The position numbers and the translations under genes are program-made. Under the pieces are notes generated by a model. The model was not told the DNA's origin and searched no databases. It worked only from the letters and a program-made list of their open reading frames with translations. Below are positions 15,612-22,596 of a stretch of DNA of 22,596 nucleotides, piece by piece (positions within the stretch are counted from its first letter, which is position 1; each line of letters opens with the position of its first letter). The stretch is taken from the NCBI GenBank assembly GCA_030916665.1, contig JAUPWC010000137.1, forward strand, positions 1 through 22,596, read 5' to 3'. The stretch is from Verrucomicrobiota bacterium (GTDB taxonomy: Bacteria; Verrucomicrobiota; Verrucomicrobiia; Opitutales; Opitutaceae).

Positions 15612-18600
15612 TCAGGCGTGACCGACGGGCACGTCGAGCACGTCGTTCATCGTCTTGCGCAGCTGCTCGAGACCGTAGGGCTTGGGCAGCACCGCCCGGA
15701 AGCCATGCAGCCGGTAATTGGCCATGACCGGATCGCGCGAGTAGCCGCTCGACACGATGGCGCGCACACCGGGGTCGATCCGGCGCAACTCCGCCATCGC
15801 TTCGCGCCCTCCCATGGCGCCGGGCACGGTGAGGTCCATCAGCACGACCTCAAAGGGATGGTCGCCTTTCATCTCCTCCTGGTATTTGCGAATCGCCTCG
15901 CTGCCGTCGGCGGCGGTTTCGCAGTCGAACCCGAGGCGCTCCATGAAAATCTTGGCCATGCCGCGGATCGGTTCCTCGTCGTCCATGAAGAGGACGCGCG
16001 TGCGGAACGGCGAGCGGCTGCCGGAAGAGCTGCCGGCCGCCGGGACCGGGGTGCCGCCGGCCGGCAGCCAGAGCCGGAAGACCGTGCCGCGATCCGGCTC
16101 GGAATCGGCCTCGATGTGGCCCTCGTGCTTGCGCACAATGGAATAGACCGTGGCCAGTCCGAGGCCGCTGCCCTGCGCCTTGGTCGTGAAATAGGGATCG
16201 AAGATCTTGGTCAGGTGTTCGCGCGCGATGCCGGTGCCGCTGTCGGCCACCATGAGGCGCACATACCGCCCCGCCGCCACCGGCAGCATGCCCGCCGCCA
16301 CCTCGGCGTTTTCGGCCATGATGGTCACAACCCCGCCGCCCGGCATGGCCTGCACGGCGTTGATGACGAGGTTCTGCACCACCTGGCCGAGCTGGCCCTT
16401 GTCGGCGTTCACCGACCAGAGGTTGGGCGCGATCTGGAAGTCGGCGCGCGCCTTGGCGCCGTGGAGCGCAAACGACGCGGATTCGCGCAGCAGCTCGGGC
16501 AGTTCGACGGCGGCCTTCACCGGCTCGCCGCCCTTGGCGAACGTCAGCAGCTGCAGCGTGAGGTCGCGCGCGCGCATCGTCGCCTTGCGGGCGTCGGCCA
16601 GGCGGGCGTTGATGGCGCTGCCCGCGGCGGTGTCGGCCTCGGCCAGCGTGACGTTGCCGAGCACGACGGTGAGGATGTTGTTGAAATCGTGCGCGATGCC
16701 GCCGGCGAGGATGCCCACGGCCTCGAGCTTGGAGGCGCGGCCCATCTCCGCCTCCAGCTGGCGGCGCGCGGTGATGTCGGTGACAAAACCTTCGTAGTAG
16801 AGCAGCCGGCCCTGCGCGTCGCGCACCTCGCGGGCGTTCTCGGAAATCCAGATGCTGTGGCCGTCGCGCGTCTGCACCTCGGATTCAAAGTCATTCACCT
16901 GCCCTTTCGTGCCGACGGCGGTCCGGAACTCGTCGCGCCGGCCGTGTTTCAGGTAGATGGACTGGGCGGCGGTGGCCTCGGTCCAGGCGATCATCTCCTC
17001 GGGCTTGGCAAACCCGAACATGCGCGCCAGCGCGGGATTGACCGCGATGAAGCGTCCTTCCGCGGTCGAACGGTAGATGCCGCCGGCGCCCTGTTCGAAA
17101 AGCTCGCGGTAGCGGGCCTCGCTTTCGCGCAGCGCGCGCTCGGCCGCCAGCCGCTCGGTCACGTCCACCAGCACCGTCTGCGTGCGCCCGAAATTCGGCT
17201 TCCCGTCGATGCTCAGCATCCGCCAGTGGTAGGACAGCGTCCGCACCGCGCCGTCGAGCCGGCGGACGTCGAACTCGCCGCTGGAGTCCAGGATGCCGCT
17301 CCAGATGCGCACGGCGTTGTCGCAGCGCACCCGGATCGTGCTCTCGGTGTAGATGTCGGGGAGGCGGGCGATGAGCTCGGCCTTGGAAGCGGCGCCCAGC
17401 AGCCGCAGCGTGGACTGGTTTGCGTTCACGATCGGCGACTTGGCCAGCATGGTCTCGCGCGTCTCGGGGTGCAGCCTGAGGTGCTCCTCCAGATCGGTCA
17501 CGCCCTGCGCGCGCAGCTCGGCAAACCACGGTCGCAGCGCCGCGTAGTCGAACTCGACCACGGCCAGCGGCGCCTGCTCGAACAGCACGCGGTAGCGCTC
17601 CTCGGACTCGGCCCGCTCGCGCTCGGCCTTCTTGAGCTCGGTGATCTCGGTGAAGACGAGCCGCACGTTGGCGAGGTCGCGACGGCCGTCCTTGCGGCCG
17701 ACCTCCCAGTTGATGAGCGAGTGGATCAGTTCGCCGTTTTTTGTCTGGTAGCTGCGCTCCAGCGTGAGGCGGTCCGTGCCCTCCCACAGGGCGATCAGCT
17801 CCTCGGCGAAGGTCGCGTAACCCTCCTCCGTCATGATGTCAGCCAGTCCGCGGTCGAAATCCTCGCGGGTGGCGAAACCGGCGCGAGCGAGCGCCAACCG
17901 GTTGACCGCCACGATGCGCTTCTTGCGCAGCATTTCGCGGACGAGAGCCGGGTTGGCCGCGAGATGGGCGCGCAGGTCGGCCACTCCCGCGGTCCGGAAG
18001 CGCGCGAAATCGTCCTCAAACGCCGTGTAGTCCTCGATCATGATCGGCGCGGGGGCGTGGTCGAAATAATCCCGCTGCCGGGCCTCGGAAACCTGCAGTT
18101 CGGCGGTGCGGCGTCCGACCAATTGCTTCAGCCGGCGGTTGGCCAGCACGGCGGCCACCGCGACGAGCAAGGCCGCCGCGAGTCCCCAGAGCAGCCACGA
18201 GGCGAATCCCTGCAGCCGGGTGGCGACATCCGCCGGCGGCTCGTAAAGCATGCCCCCGATCCGGGCGAGATCGCCCCTGCCCTGGTAGTTTCGGATCACT
18301 TCGGCCATGTGCCGCCAGCGGCCGGAATTGAGACGGCCGATTTCCACCAGGTCGGCGTTGATGAGCAGGGCCATCTGTGCGGCCTCAAACTTCATAGCCT
18401 CCCGGTTCATCGCGGGATTGCGCAGCTTCCGCTCATCCAAGGGGTATAGCTCCAGAATCAGGTCGATGAGCTCCTCGCGGTGGGCGAGCGCATGTTCCCA
18501 GCCGCGCAGGAGCGCCCGGCGCATCCGCATGGCCCGTTCCGGATCGCGGTCGATCTCTGCACTGCTGGTGAACAGGCAATCTCCGTAGAAATCCACGCCG

Positions 18601-19220
18601 TAATCCTTCGGCCGGATGATCCGCACGGGCACCCCGGCCAGCTTCATCGTGTGCGGGGTGTCGATCACGAAGCCGTTCATCACGTCGGCCGTGCCGGCGA
18701 GCAGCTCGTTGTGCTGCCAGTAGTTGGGCACCACGGTGATGCGGTCGTAGCTCACCCCCTCGCGCTCCAGCATCAGCCGGATCTCCGCTTGCAGCAGGGA
18801 AGCGTCGAGCGCGACCCGTTTGCCGATAAGTTCCTGGGGCGTGTTGATGTTGTCCCCGGCCCGCGAGACCAGCACTTGCGGCGAGTGCTGCATGATGGCC
18901 GCCAGCACCACGATGTCGCGGCCGGCGAGGCGGTCCGCAATGAGCTGCGGCCCCACGGAGATGCCATAGTCGGCGCGGCCCGCCAGGACTTCCTCGATGC
19001 TGGAGCGCCGCTCCACCGAGGCGACGCGCACCTCCACGTCCAGACCCTCCGCCTGGAAATAGCCCTGTTTCACCGCGGCATAGGCCCCGGCAAACTGAAA
19101 CTGGTGCGTGTAGGGCAGCTGCAGCACCACCTTCTCCAAATTGCTCTCCTGTGCACCGGCGCCCGCCGCCCAAACCAGCAGGATGCCGGCAAGGCAACGG
19201 ATCTGGTCTCGTAAAATCAT
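15612..19220 (-). CDS. Hybrid sensor histidine kinase with periplasmic NMT1/THI5-like domain, PAS domains and receiver
   Basis: The product is 1202 residues from the ATG at 19220, where a signal peptide begins (MILRDQIRCLAGILLVWAAG); the longer frame to 19394 adds a non-signal N-terminus. Residues about 30-325 are an NMT1/THI5/SsuA-type substrate-binding domain (LQLPYTHQFQFAGAYAAVKQ, ADYGISVGPQLIADRLAGRD). A transmembrane helix lies at about 340-360, followed by a coiled coil. Three PAS-like domains follow at about 383-529, 542-689 and 702-819. The first two carry an unusual helical insert (DY..F..R..GV.DL..HL...P). The HisKA box GGIAHDFNN places phospho-His at 844, and HATPase has N954 and DSGTGI (993-998). 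A C-terminal receiver (about 1074-1195) has phospho-acceptor Asp1129 in VLMDLTVPG and a KPY switch Lys. It should sense a small periplasmic ligand and signal through its own receiver. No cognate DNA-binding regulator is adjacent. PhzF is divergent. Confidence 0.9.
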   Translation of the reverse strand: MILRDQIRCLAGILLVWAAGAGAQESNLEKVVLQLPYTHQFQFAGAYAAVKQGYFQAEGLDVEVRVASVERRSSIEEVLAGRADYGISVGPQLIADRLAGRDIVVLAAIMQHSPQVLVSRAGDNINTPQELIGKRVALDASLLQAEIRLMLEREGVSYDRITVVPNYWQHNELLAGTADVMNGFVIDTPHTMKLAGVPVRIIRPKDYGVDFYGDCLFTSSAEIDRDPERAMRMRRALLRGWEHALAHREELIDLILELYPLDERKLRNPAMNREAMKFEAAQMALLINADLVEIGRLNSGRWRHMAEVIRNYQGRGDLARIGGMLYEPPADVATRLQGFASWLLWGLAAALLVAVAAVLANRRLKQLVGRRTAELQVSEARQRDYFDHAPAPIMIEDYTAFEDDFARFRTAGVADLRAHLAANPALVREMLRKKRIVAVNRLALARAGFATREDFDRGLADIMTEEGYATFAEELIALWEGTDRLTLERSYQTKNGELIHSLINWEVGRKDGRRDLANVRLVFTEITELKKAERERAESEERYRVLFEQAPLAVVEFDYAALRPWFAELRAQGVTDLEEHLRLHPETRETMLAKSPIVNANQSTLRLLGAASKAELIARLPDIYTESTIRVRCDNAVRIWSGILDSSGEFDVRRLDGAVRTLSYHWRMLSIDGKPNFGRTQTVLVDVTERLAAERALRESEARYRELFEQGAGGIYRSTAEGRFIAVNPALARMFGFAKPEEMIAWTEATAAQSIYLKHGRRDEFRTAVGTKGQVNDFESEVQTRDGHSIWISENAREVRDAQGRLLYYEGFVTDITARRQLEAEMGRASKLEAVGILAGGIAHDFNNILTVVLGNVTLAEADTAAGSAINARLADARKATMRARDLTLQLLTFAKGGEPVKAAVELPELLRESASFALHGAKARADFQIAPNLWSVNADKGQLGQVVQNLVINAVQAMPGGGVVTIMAENAEVAAGMLPVAAGRYVRLMVADSGTGIAREHLTKIFDPYFTTKAQGSGLGLATVYSIVRKHEGHIEADSEPDRGTVFRLWLPAGGTPVPAAGSSSGSRSPFRTRVLFMDDEEPIRGMAKIFMERLGFDCETAADGSEAIRKYQEEMKGDHPFEVVLMDLTVPGAMGGREAMAELRRIDPGVRAIVSSGYSRDPVMANYRLHGFRAVLPKPYGLEQLRKTMNDVLDVPVGHA

Positions 19221-19392
19221 GAGTGCGCCGGAGGGTGGTTTTGCGATCCATAGCAATGCCCGCACCCGGCCTTGTCGAGTAACAAACCCTCCGCAAGGCC
19301 GCCGTCGCGCACCGGGACAGGCGCCGCGCAATCCGACTGCTACAGCACGGTTGGGCTTGGAGTGCGCGCCGATCCCGCTACCGATGCCCGTC

Positions 19393-20184
19393 ATGAGCCT
19401 GCCGTTCTATTGGATCGACGCCTTCACCGACCGTCCCTTCGCGGGCAATCCCGCCGGCGTCGTGCCGCTTGCCGCCTGGCCGGAGGATGCGCTCATGCAA
19501 CGCATGGCCTTCGAGCACGGGCTGGCCGAGACGGCCTTCTTCGTGAAGACGGGCGAGGACCGTTTTCATCTGCGCTGGTTCACGCCGGGCGCCGAGGTGG
19601 ACCTGTGCGGGCACGCGACGCTGGCCAGCGCGTTTGTCGGCTTCACGCAGCTCGGCTCCGCGGGCGACGTGCTCACCTTTGACTCGCGCTCGGGGCCGCT
19701 GCGGGTGGAGCGGCTCGGCGACGGACGCCTGGAACTCGACTTCCCGTCGCGCCCCGCCGTGCCGATGCCTCCGCCGCCCGCGTTGATCCAAGGCCTTGGC
19801 GCCACGCCCGCCCTCTACGCTCAGGCTCAGGCCAATCTGGCTGTGTTCAACACCGCCGCCGAGGTGCGGGCGCTGCGGCCCGACTTCGCGGCCCTAGCCA
19901 CCCTCGAGCAATACGGCACCATCGTCACCGCCCCGGGCGACGGCGAGGACTGCGACTTTGTCTCCCGCTTTTTCGCCCCGCGCGTCGGCGTGCCCGAAGA
20001 CCCTGTGACCGGCTCCGCCCACTGCGTGCTCACGCCGTATTGGTCCACCCGTCTCGGCCAAAAGCGCCTCCACGCCCGGCAGATTTCCGCCCGCGGCGGC
20101 GAACTCTGGTGCGAACTCGTGGGCGACCGCGTGAAGATCGCCGGCCACGCCGTGCTATACCTCCGGGGCTCGATCGAAACCTGA
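19393..20184 (+). CDS. PhzF-family isomerase/epimerase-like protein
   Basis: The product is 263 residues from the ATG at 19393; an in-frame ATG nine bases earlier is equally possible. It has the two-lobed PhzF (DAP-epimerase-like) fold signatures: FYWIDAFTDRPFAGNPAGVV at the N-terminus, GLAETAFF with the catalytic-type Glu46, DLCGHATLA (70-78) and DPVTGSAH (203-210). In phenazine producers PhzF isomerises trans-2,3-dihydro-3-hydroxyanthranilate. No other phenazine genes are present here, so this is one of the many stand-alone family members of unknown substrate. It is divergent from the sensor kinase with a 172-bp gap holding no clear promoter, and is followed 55 bp later by the outer-membrane protein gene on the same strand. 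Confidence 0.9.
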   Translation: MSLPFYWIDAFTDRPFAGNPAGVVPLAAWPEDALMQRMAFEHGLAETAFFVKTGEDRFHLRWFTPGAEVDLCGHATLASAFVGFTQLGSAGDVLTFDSRSGPLRVERLGDGRLELDFPSRPAVPMPPPPALIQGLGATPALYAQAQANLAVFNTAAEVRALRPDFAALATLEQYGTIVTAPGDGEDCDFVSRFFAPRVGVPEDPVTGSAHCVLTPYWSTRLGQKRLHARQISARGGELWCELVGDRVKIAGHAVLYLRGSIET

Positions 20185-20239
20185 GCCCGACCCCTTTGGA
20201 TGCATACAAGGCCGGGGCTGGCGCGTAGAAGAATCACGC

Positions 20240-21121
20240 ATGCGTAAACTGCTTCTCCCTCTTTTTCCCATTGCGTTGCTGGGTCTCGCCACCGCGCACG
20301 CCCAACCGCAACCGTCCGGCGATCAGAACGTCACCGTCGCCTATTCGCTGTCGGCCGACAGCGACCTCACCCGCGGCGGCATCGCAGCCGGTGAAGTCGG
20401 CGTCAGCGCCTGGACGACGACCTGGCGTTCCGCCGCCGCGCTTTCGCCCGCAACGCGTCTTTCCTACGGCTTCAACTGGGAGCATATCCACTTCGACCGC
20501 GCCGTCACCGTCGCCGTGCCCGACACCCTGCAGGAGTTTTCCGCCGTGCTCGGGGCCAGCCACCGGCTCAACCAAACCTGGCTGCTCACCGGCACGATCC
20601 GTCCCGGACTTTACGGCGACCTCGAAGGTGACAAAGGCGACGCCTTCAACGCCCCGCTGCTCCTGCTCGCGACCTGGGTGCGCAGCCCCGAACTCGCCTG
20701 GGCCTTCGGAGTGCGCGCGGACTGGTTCTCGGAGCGGGCCGTGATTCCGTTCCTCGGCGTGAACTGGAAGTTCGCTCCGGGCTGGGAATTTTCCCTCGGC
20801 ATGCCGCGCGCGGGCGTCAGCTACGCGGCCGGCGACGACCTCAAGCTCACGCTCGGCGCCTCCGTGCAGGGCGGCAACTACCACGTCGCCCGCGATCCGC
20901 GCGGCCCCACGGTCTCCGGCGTGCGCGTGGACGAGACCAAGCTCGACTACCACGAGATCCGCGTCGGCCTCGCCGCGGACTGGAAGCTCAACGCAAGCCT
21001 CACCCTCACCGCCGAAGCCGGAGTGATCACCGACCAGAAGTTCGATTACTTCGACCGCGGCATCACGCTCGATGGCGGCGGCATCGGCTTTTTCACGCTC
21101 GGCCTGAGCGGACGTTTCTAG
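20240..21121 (+). CDS. Outer-membrane beta-barrel protein, DUF6268-like
   Basis: The product is 293 residues with a Sec signal peptide (MRKLLLPLFPIALLGLATAHA, cleavage near residue 21). The mature part is a run of alternating amphipathic strands (VTVAYSLSADSD, TTTWRSAAAL, LSYGFNWEHIHF, WAFGVRADWFSE, WEFSLGMPRAGVSY) and ends in GLSGRF with the terminal Phe typical of Bam-assembled outer-membrane proteins. The pattern resembles DUF6268 proteins, common in Verrucomicrobiota and Planctomycetota. Length and strand number suggest a barrel of about 12 strands, which is an estimate. Substrate and role are unknown. It is followed by an intrinsic terminator, so the transcript ends here. It may share a promoter with phzF. 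Confidence 0.75.
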   Translation: MRKLLLPLFPIALLGLATAHAQPQPSGDQNVTVAYSLSADSDLTRGGIAAGEVGVSAWTTTWRSAAALSPATRLSYGFNWEHIHFDRAVTVAVPDTLQEFSAVLGASHRLNQTWLLTGTIRPGLYGDLEGDKGDAFNAPLLLLATWVRSPELAWAFGVRADWFSERAVIPFLGVNWKFAPGWEFSLGMPRAGVSYAAGDDLKLTLGASVQGGNYHVARDPRGPTVSGVRVDETKLDYHEIRVGLAADWKLNASLTLTAEAGVITDQKFDYFDRGITLDGGGIGFFTLGLSGRF

Positions 21122-21146
21122 GAAATTACGTCCGACTGATCACCCG

Positions 21147-21174
21147 AAGCGTCTCCGAGCCGGGCCGCTTTTTT
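21147..21174 (+). terminator. Probable intrinsic terminator after the outer-membrane protein gene
   Basis: AAGCG (21147-21151) pairs with CGCTT (21166-21170), with additional imperfect GC pairing inside the loop, followed by a T-run at 21169-21174. It begins 26 bp after the stop codon. The stem is shorter and less perfect than the rpsR terminator. Confidence 0.6.
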
Positions 21175-21212
21175 ACGCCCACGCGTCCCGCTTCCGGGAA
21201 AATTGTCATGGT

Positions 21213-21295
21213 CACAGTTTCGCTTTGAACGCAACTGTGCTGGTTTCAATCTGTGCCGGCTGCGGCTACTGGACGGAAAGCTGTTCCGGTATAGT
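21213..21295 (+). promoter_or_regulatory. Candidate control region of the MocR-type regulator gene
   Basis: An inverted repeat CACAGTT (21213-21219)/AACTGTG (21233-21239) is followed by an imperfect direct repeat, CAACTGTGCTGG starting at 21232 and CAATCTGTGCCGG starting at 21247. TATAGT (21290-21295) is a 5/6 -10 hexamer 24 bp before the ATG, with no convincing -35 at 16-18 bp. MocR/PdxR proteins commonly bind direct repeats beside a short dyad, so autoregulation is plausible. The repeats are seen; the binding is inferred. Confidence 0.4.
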
Positions 21296-21319
21296 CCCGC
21301 CGCCCAACCCGCCCACGCC

Positions 21320-22596
21320 ATGATCGCCACCGCCACTCCTGCCCCGACTCGCGCCACCGCCACCGGCGCTTCCCGCCCGCTCTACGTCGAGCTGGCCGAC
21401 TCCCTGCAATCTCTCGTCGAGCAGGGCACGCTCCGCCCCGGCCACCGCGTCCCGTCGGTGCGCATCATGTCGCGCCAGCGCGATGTGAGCATCGCGACCG
21501 TGCTCCAAGCCTACACCGTCCTCGAAAACCGCGGCTACCTCGAGGCCCGGCCGCAGTCGGGTTATTACGTGCGGCCGCGTCCGCCGAGCCTCGCGCCCGA
21601 GCCGCGCATGGCCAAACCCATGGCCAAGCCCTCCTACGTCGGCGTGAATGACCTCACGGCCGAGGTCTTGGATTTCGCGCAGAACCAAGACTACGTCCCT
21701 TTCGGCTCGGCCTGCCCGCACCACAGCCTTTTCCCCACCAAAAAGCTCGCGCGCATCCTCGGCTCGGTCGCCCGCCGCGACCCGGCCCTGCTCGTGCGCT
21801 CCAGCCTCAACCGCGGCTACGAGCCCCTCGCCCGCGAGATCGCCCGCCGCTACCTCCAGGCCGGCGTGCCGCTCGCGCACGACGAACTCGTCATCACCAC
21901 GGGTTGCACCGAGGCACTGAATCTCACGCTGCGCGCCGTCACCAAGCCCGGCGACACCGTGGCCATCGAGACGCCCGCCTACTTCGGTTTCCTTGAAATC
22001 ATCCAGAGCCTCAACCTCCGCGCGCTCGAGATCCCGACCTGCTCACGCCAGGGCATCTGCCTCGACGAACTCCGCACCGCCATCGGGCAGAACGAGGTGA
22101 AGGCCGTCATGCTCATGCCGAGCCTGCACAACCCGCTCGGCTCGATGATGCCCGACGAGAAGAAGGCCAAGCTCTACGACCTGCTCTGCGAATACGACCT
22201 GCCCGCCATCGAAGACGACATCTACGGCGACACGCATTTCGGCGACGTCCGCCCCAAGCCGCTCAAGGCTTGGGACAAGGACGGCCGCGTGCTCCTCTGT
22301 TCGTCGTTCGGCAAGACGCTTGCGCCCGGCTTCCACGTCGGCTGGACGGCGCCCGGCCGCTACCTCGAGCGCGTGCGGCGCCTGAAGTTCACCAACACCA
22401 TGGGCACGCCCGTCGTGCTGCAGAAGGCGCTCGCCGAGTTTTTGCGCGACGGTGGCTACGACCACCACCTGCGCTCGCTCCGCCGCGCCTACCAGCAGCA
22501 CCTGCACAGTTTCGCGCAGGGCATGCAGAAGCATTTTCCCGAGGGCACGCGCTACAGCCGGCCGCAGGGCGGCAACTTCATCTGGGTCGAGCTCCC
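21320..22596 (+). CDS. MocR-type regulator: GntR winged helix fused to class I aminotransferase domain (3' end outside window)
   Basis: The gene is open from the ATG at 21320 to the window end (425 codons). Residues about 20-86 are a GntR-type winged helix: RPLYVELADSLQSLVEQGTL, RPGHRVPSVR, VSIATVLQAYTVLENRGYL, SGYYV. After a linker, a fold-type I aminotransferase domain begins near residue 115, with TTGCTEAL, HNPLG (270-274, replacing NPTG), EDDIYG (Asp299/Tyr302) and SSFGKTLAPGFHVGW, where Lys332 is the PLP lysine. The last visible residues are RPQGGNFIWVEL. Such proteins are PLP-sensing transcription factors (PdxR, GabR, TauR and others). The regulated gene is usually divergent; here the upstream neighbour is on the same strand, so the target may lie downstream or elsewhere. 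Start choice: the next ATG is inside the HTH, so 21320 is the only good one. There is no Shine-Dalgarno. Confidence 0.9.
   Translation, partial: MIATATPAPTRATATGASRPLYVELADSLQSLVEQGTLRPGHRVPSVRIMSRQRDVSIATVLQAYTVLENRGYLEARPQSGYYVRPRPPSLAPEPRMAKPMAKPSYVGVNDLTAEVLDFAQNQDYVPFGSACPHHSLFPTKKLARILGSVARRDPALLVRSSLNRGYEPLAREIARRYLQAGVPLAHDELVITTGCTEALNLTLRAVTKPGDTVAIETPAYFGFLEIIQSLNLRALEIPTCSRQGICLDELRTAIGQNEVKAVMLMPSLHNPLGSMMPDEKKAKLYDLLCEYDLPAIEDDIYGDTHFGDVRPKPLKAWDKDGRVLLCSSFGKTLAPGFHVGWTAPGRYLERVRRLKFTNTMGTPVVLQKALAEFLRDGGYDHHLRSLRRAYQQHLHSFAQGMQKHFPEGTRYSRPQGGNFIWVEL

Noticed and set aside
13386..18449. A very long plus-strand open frame (1687 codons) antisense to the helicase, lipoprotein and kinase genes
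   Set aside because: It is the complementary frame of high-GC genes. It has low-complexity Arg/Gly/His/Ala-rich composition and no domain, while the minus strand encodes clear families.
19393..20184. Part of a phenazine biosynthesis cluster (PhzF)
   Set aside because: No phzA, B, D, E or G genes are present. PhzF-family proteins are common as single genes of unknown substrate.

Overview
The window is GC-rich, gene-dense and chromosomal in character. It looks like a free-living, polysaccharide-degrading member of the Verrucomicrobiota, most likely Opitutaceae. This rests on the glycan-degradation cluster with a secreted PQQ/cytochrome dehydrogenase, the DUF3568-like lipoprotein, the DUF6268-like outer-membrane protein and the compact palindromic intergenic repeats. 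It is an inference from gene content, not a measured phylogeny. Almost none of the starts has a recognisable Shine-Dalgarno sequence.

Region 1 (1-6196, + strand) is a tightly packed carbohydrate operon. It holds the 3' end of a GH31 glycosidase, a secreted fusion of a beta-helix domain with a GH88 unsaturated-glucuronyl hydrolase, a Tat-exported TIM-barrel sugar isomerase/epimerase-like protein, and a PQQ dehydrogenase with a cytochrome c domain inserted in its propeller. Stops and starts overlap or lie 9 bp apart. The set suggests extracytoplasmic breakdown of a uronate-containing glycan followed by sugar oxidation.

Region 2 (6197-8087) holds an intergenic stretch with several perfect inverted repeats, tRNA-Arg(CCT) on the minus strand, a solitary Cys-free rpsR with an intrinsic terminator, a Sua5-type threonylcarbamoyl-AMP synthase, and a 240-bp palindrome-rich intergenic island.

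Region 3 (8088-10767) has hisC and a HAD phosphatase of the beta-phosphoglucomutase type on the minus strand, separated by a 50-bp double-hairpin repeat, then an SDR oxidoreductase on the plus strand. The HAD gene is cut by an in-frame TAG, after which the homologous C-terminus continues in the same frame.

Region 4 (10755-13423, minus strand) is the clearest functional unit: arsR, an ArsJ-associated GAPDH and arsJ. This is the arsenate-detoxification route in which GAPDH makes 1-arseno-3-phosphoglycerate and ArsJ exports it. A perfect 9-4-9 palindrome sits in the spacer of the predicted promoter, and the predicted transcription start coincides with the arsR ATG, implying a leaderless mRNA.

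Region 5 (13602-22596) carries a DEAD-box-type RNA helicase, a small lipoprotein, and a large hybrid histidine kinase with a periplasmic NMT1/THI5-type binding domain, all on the minus strand. On the plus strand are a PhzF-family enzyme, a DUF6268-like outer-membrane barrel and the 5' part of a MocR-type regulator that runs off the window end.
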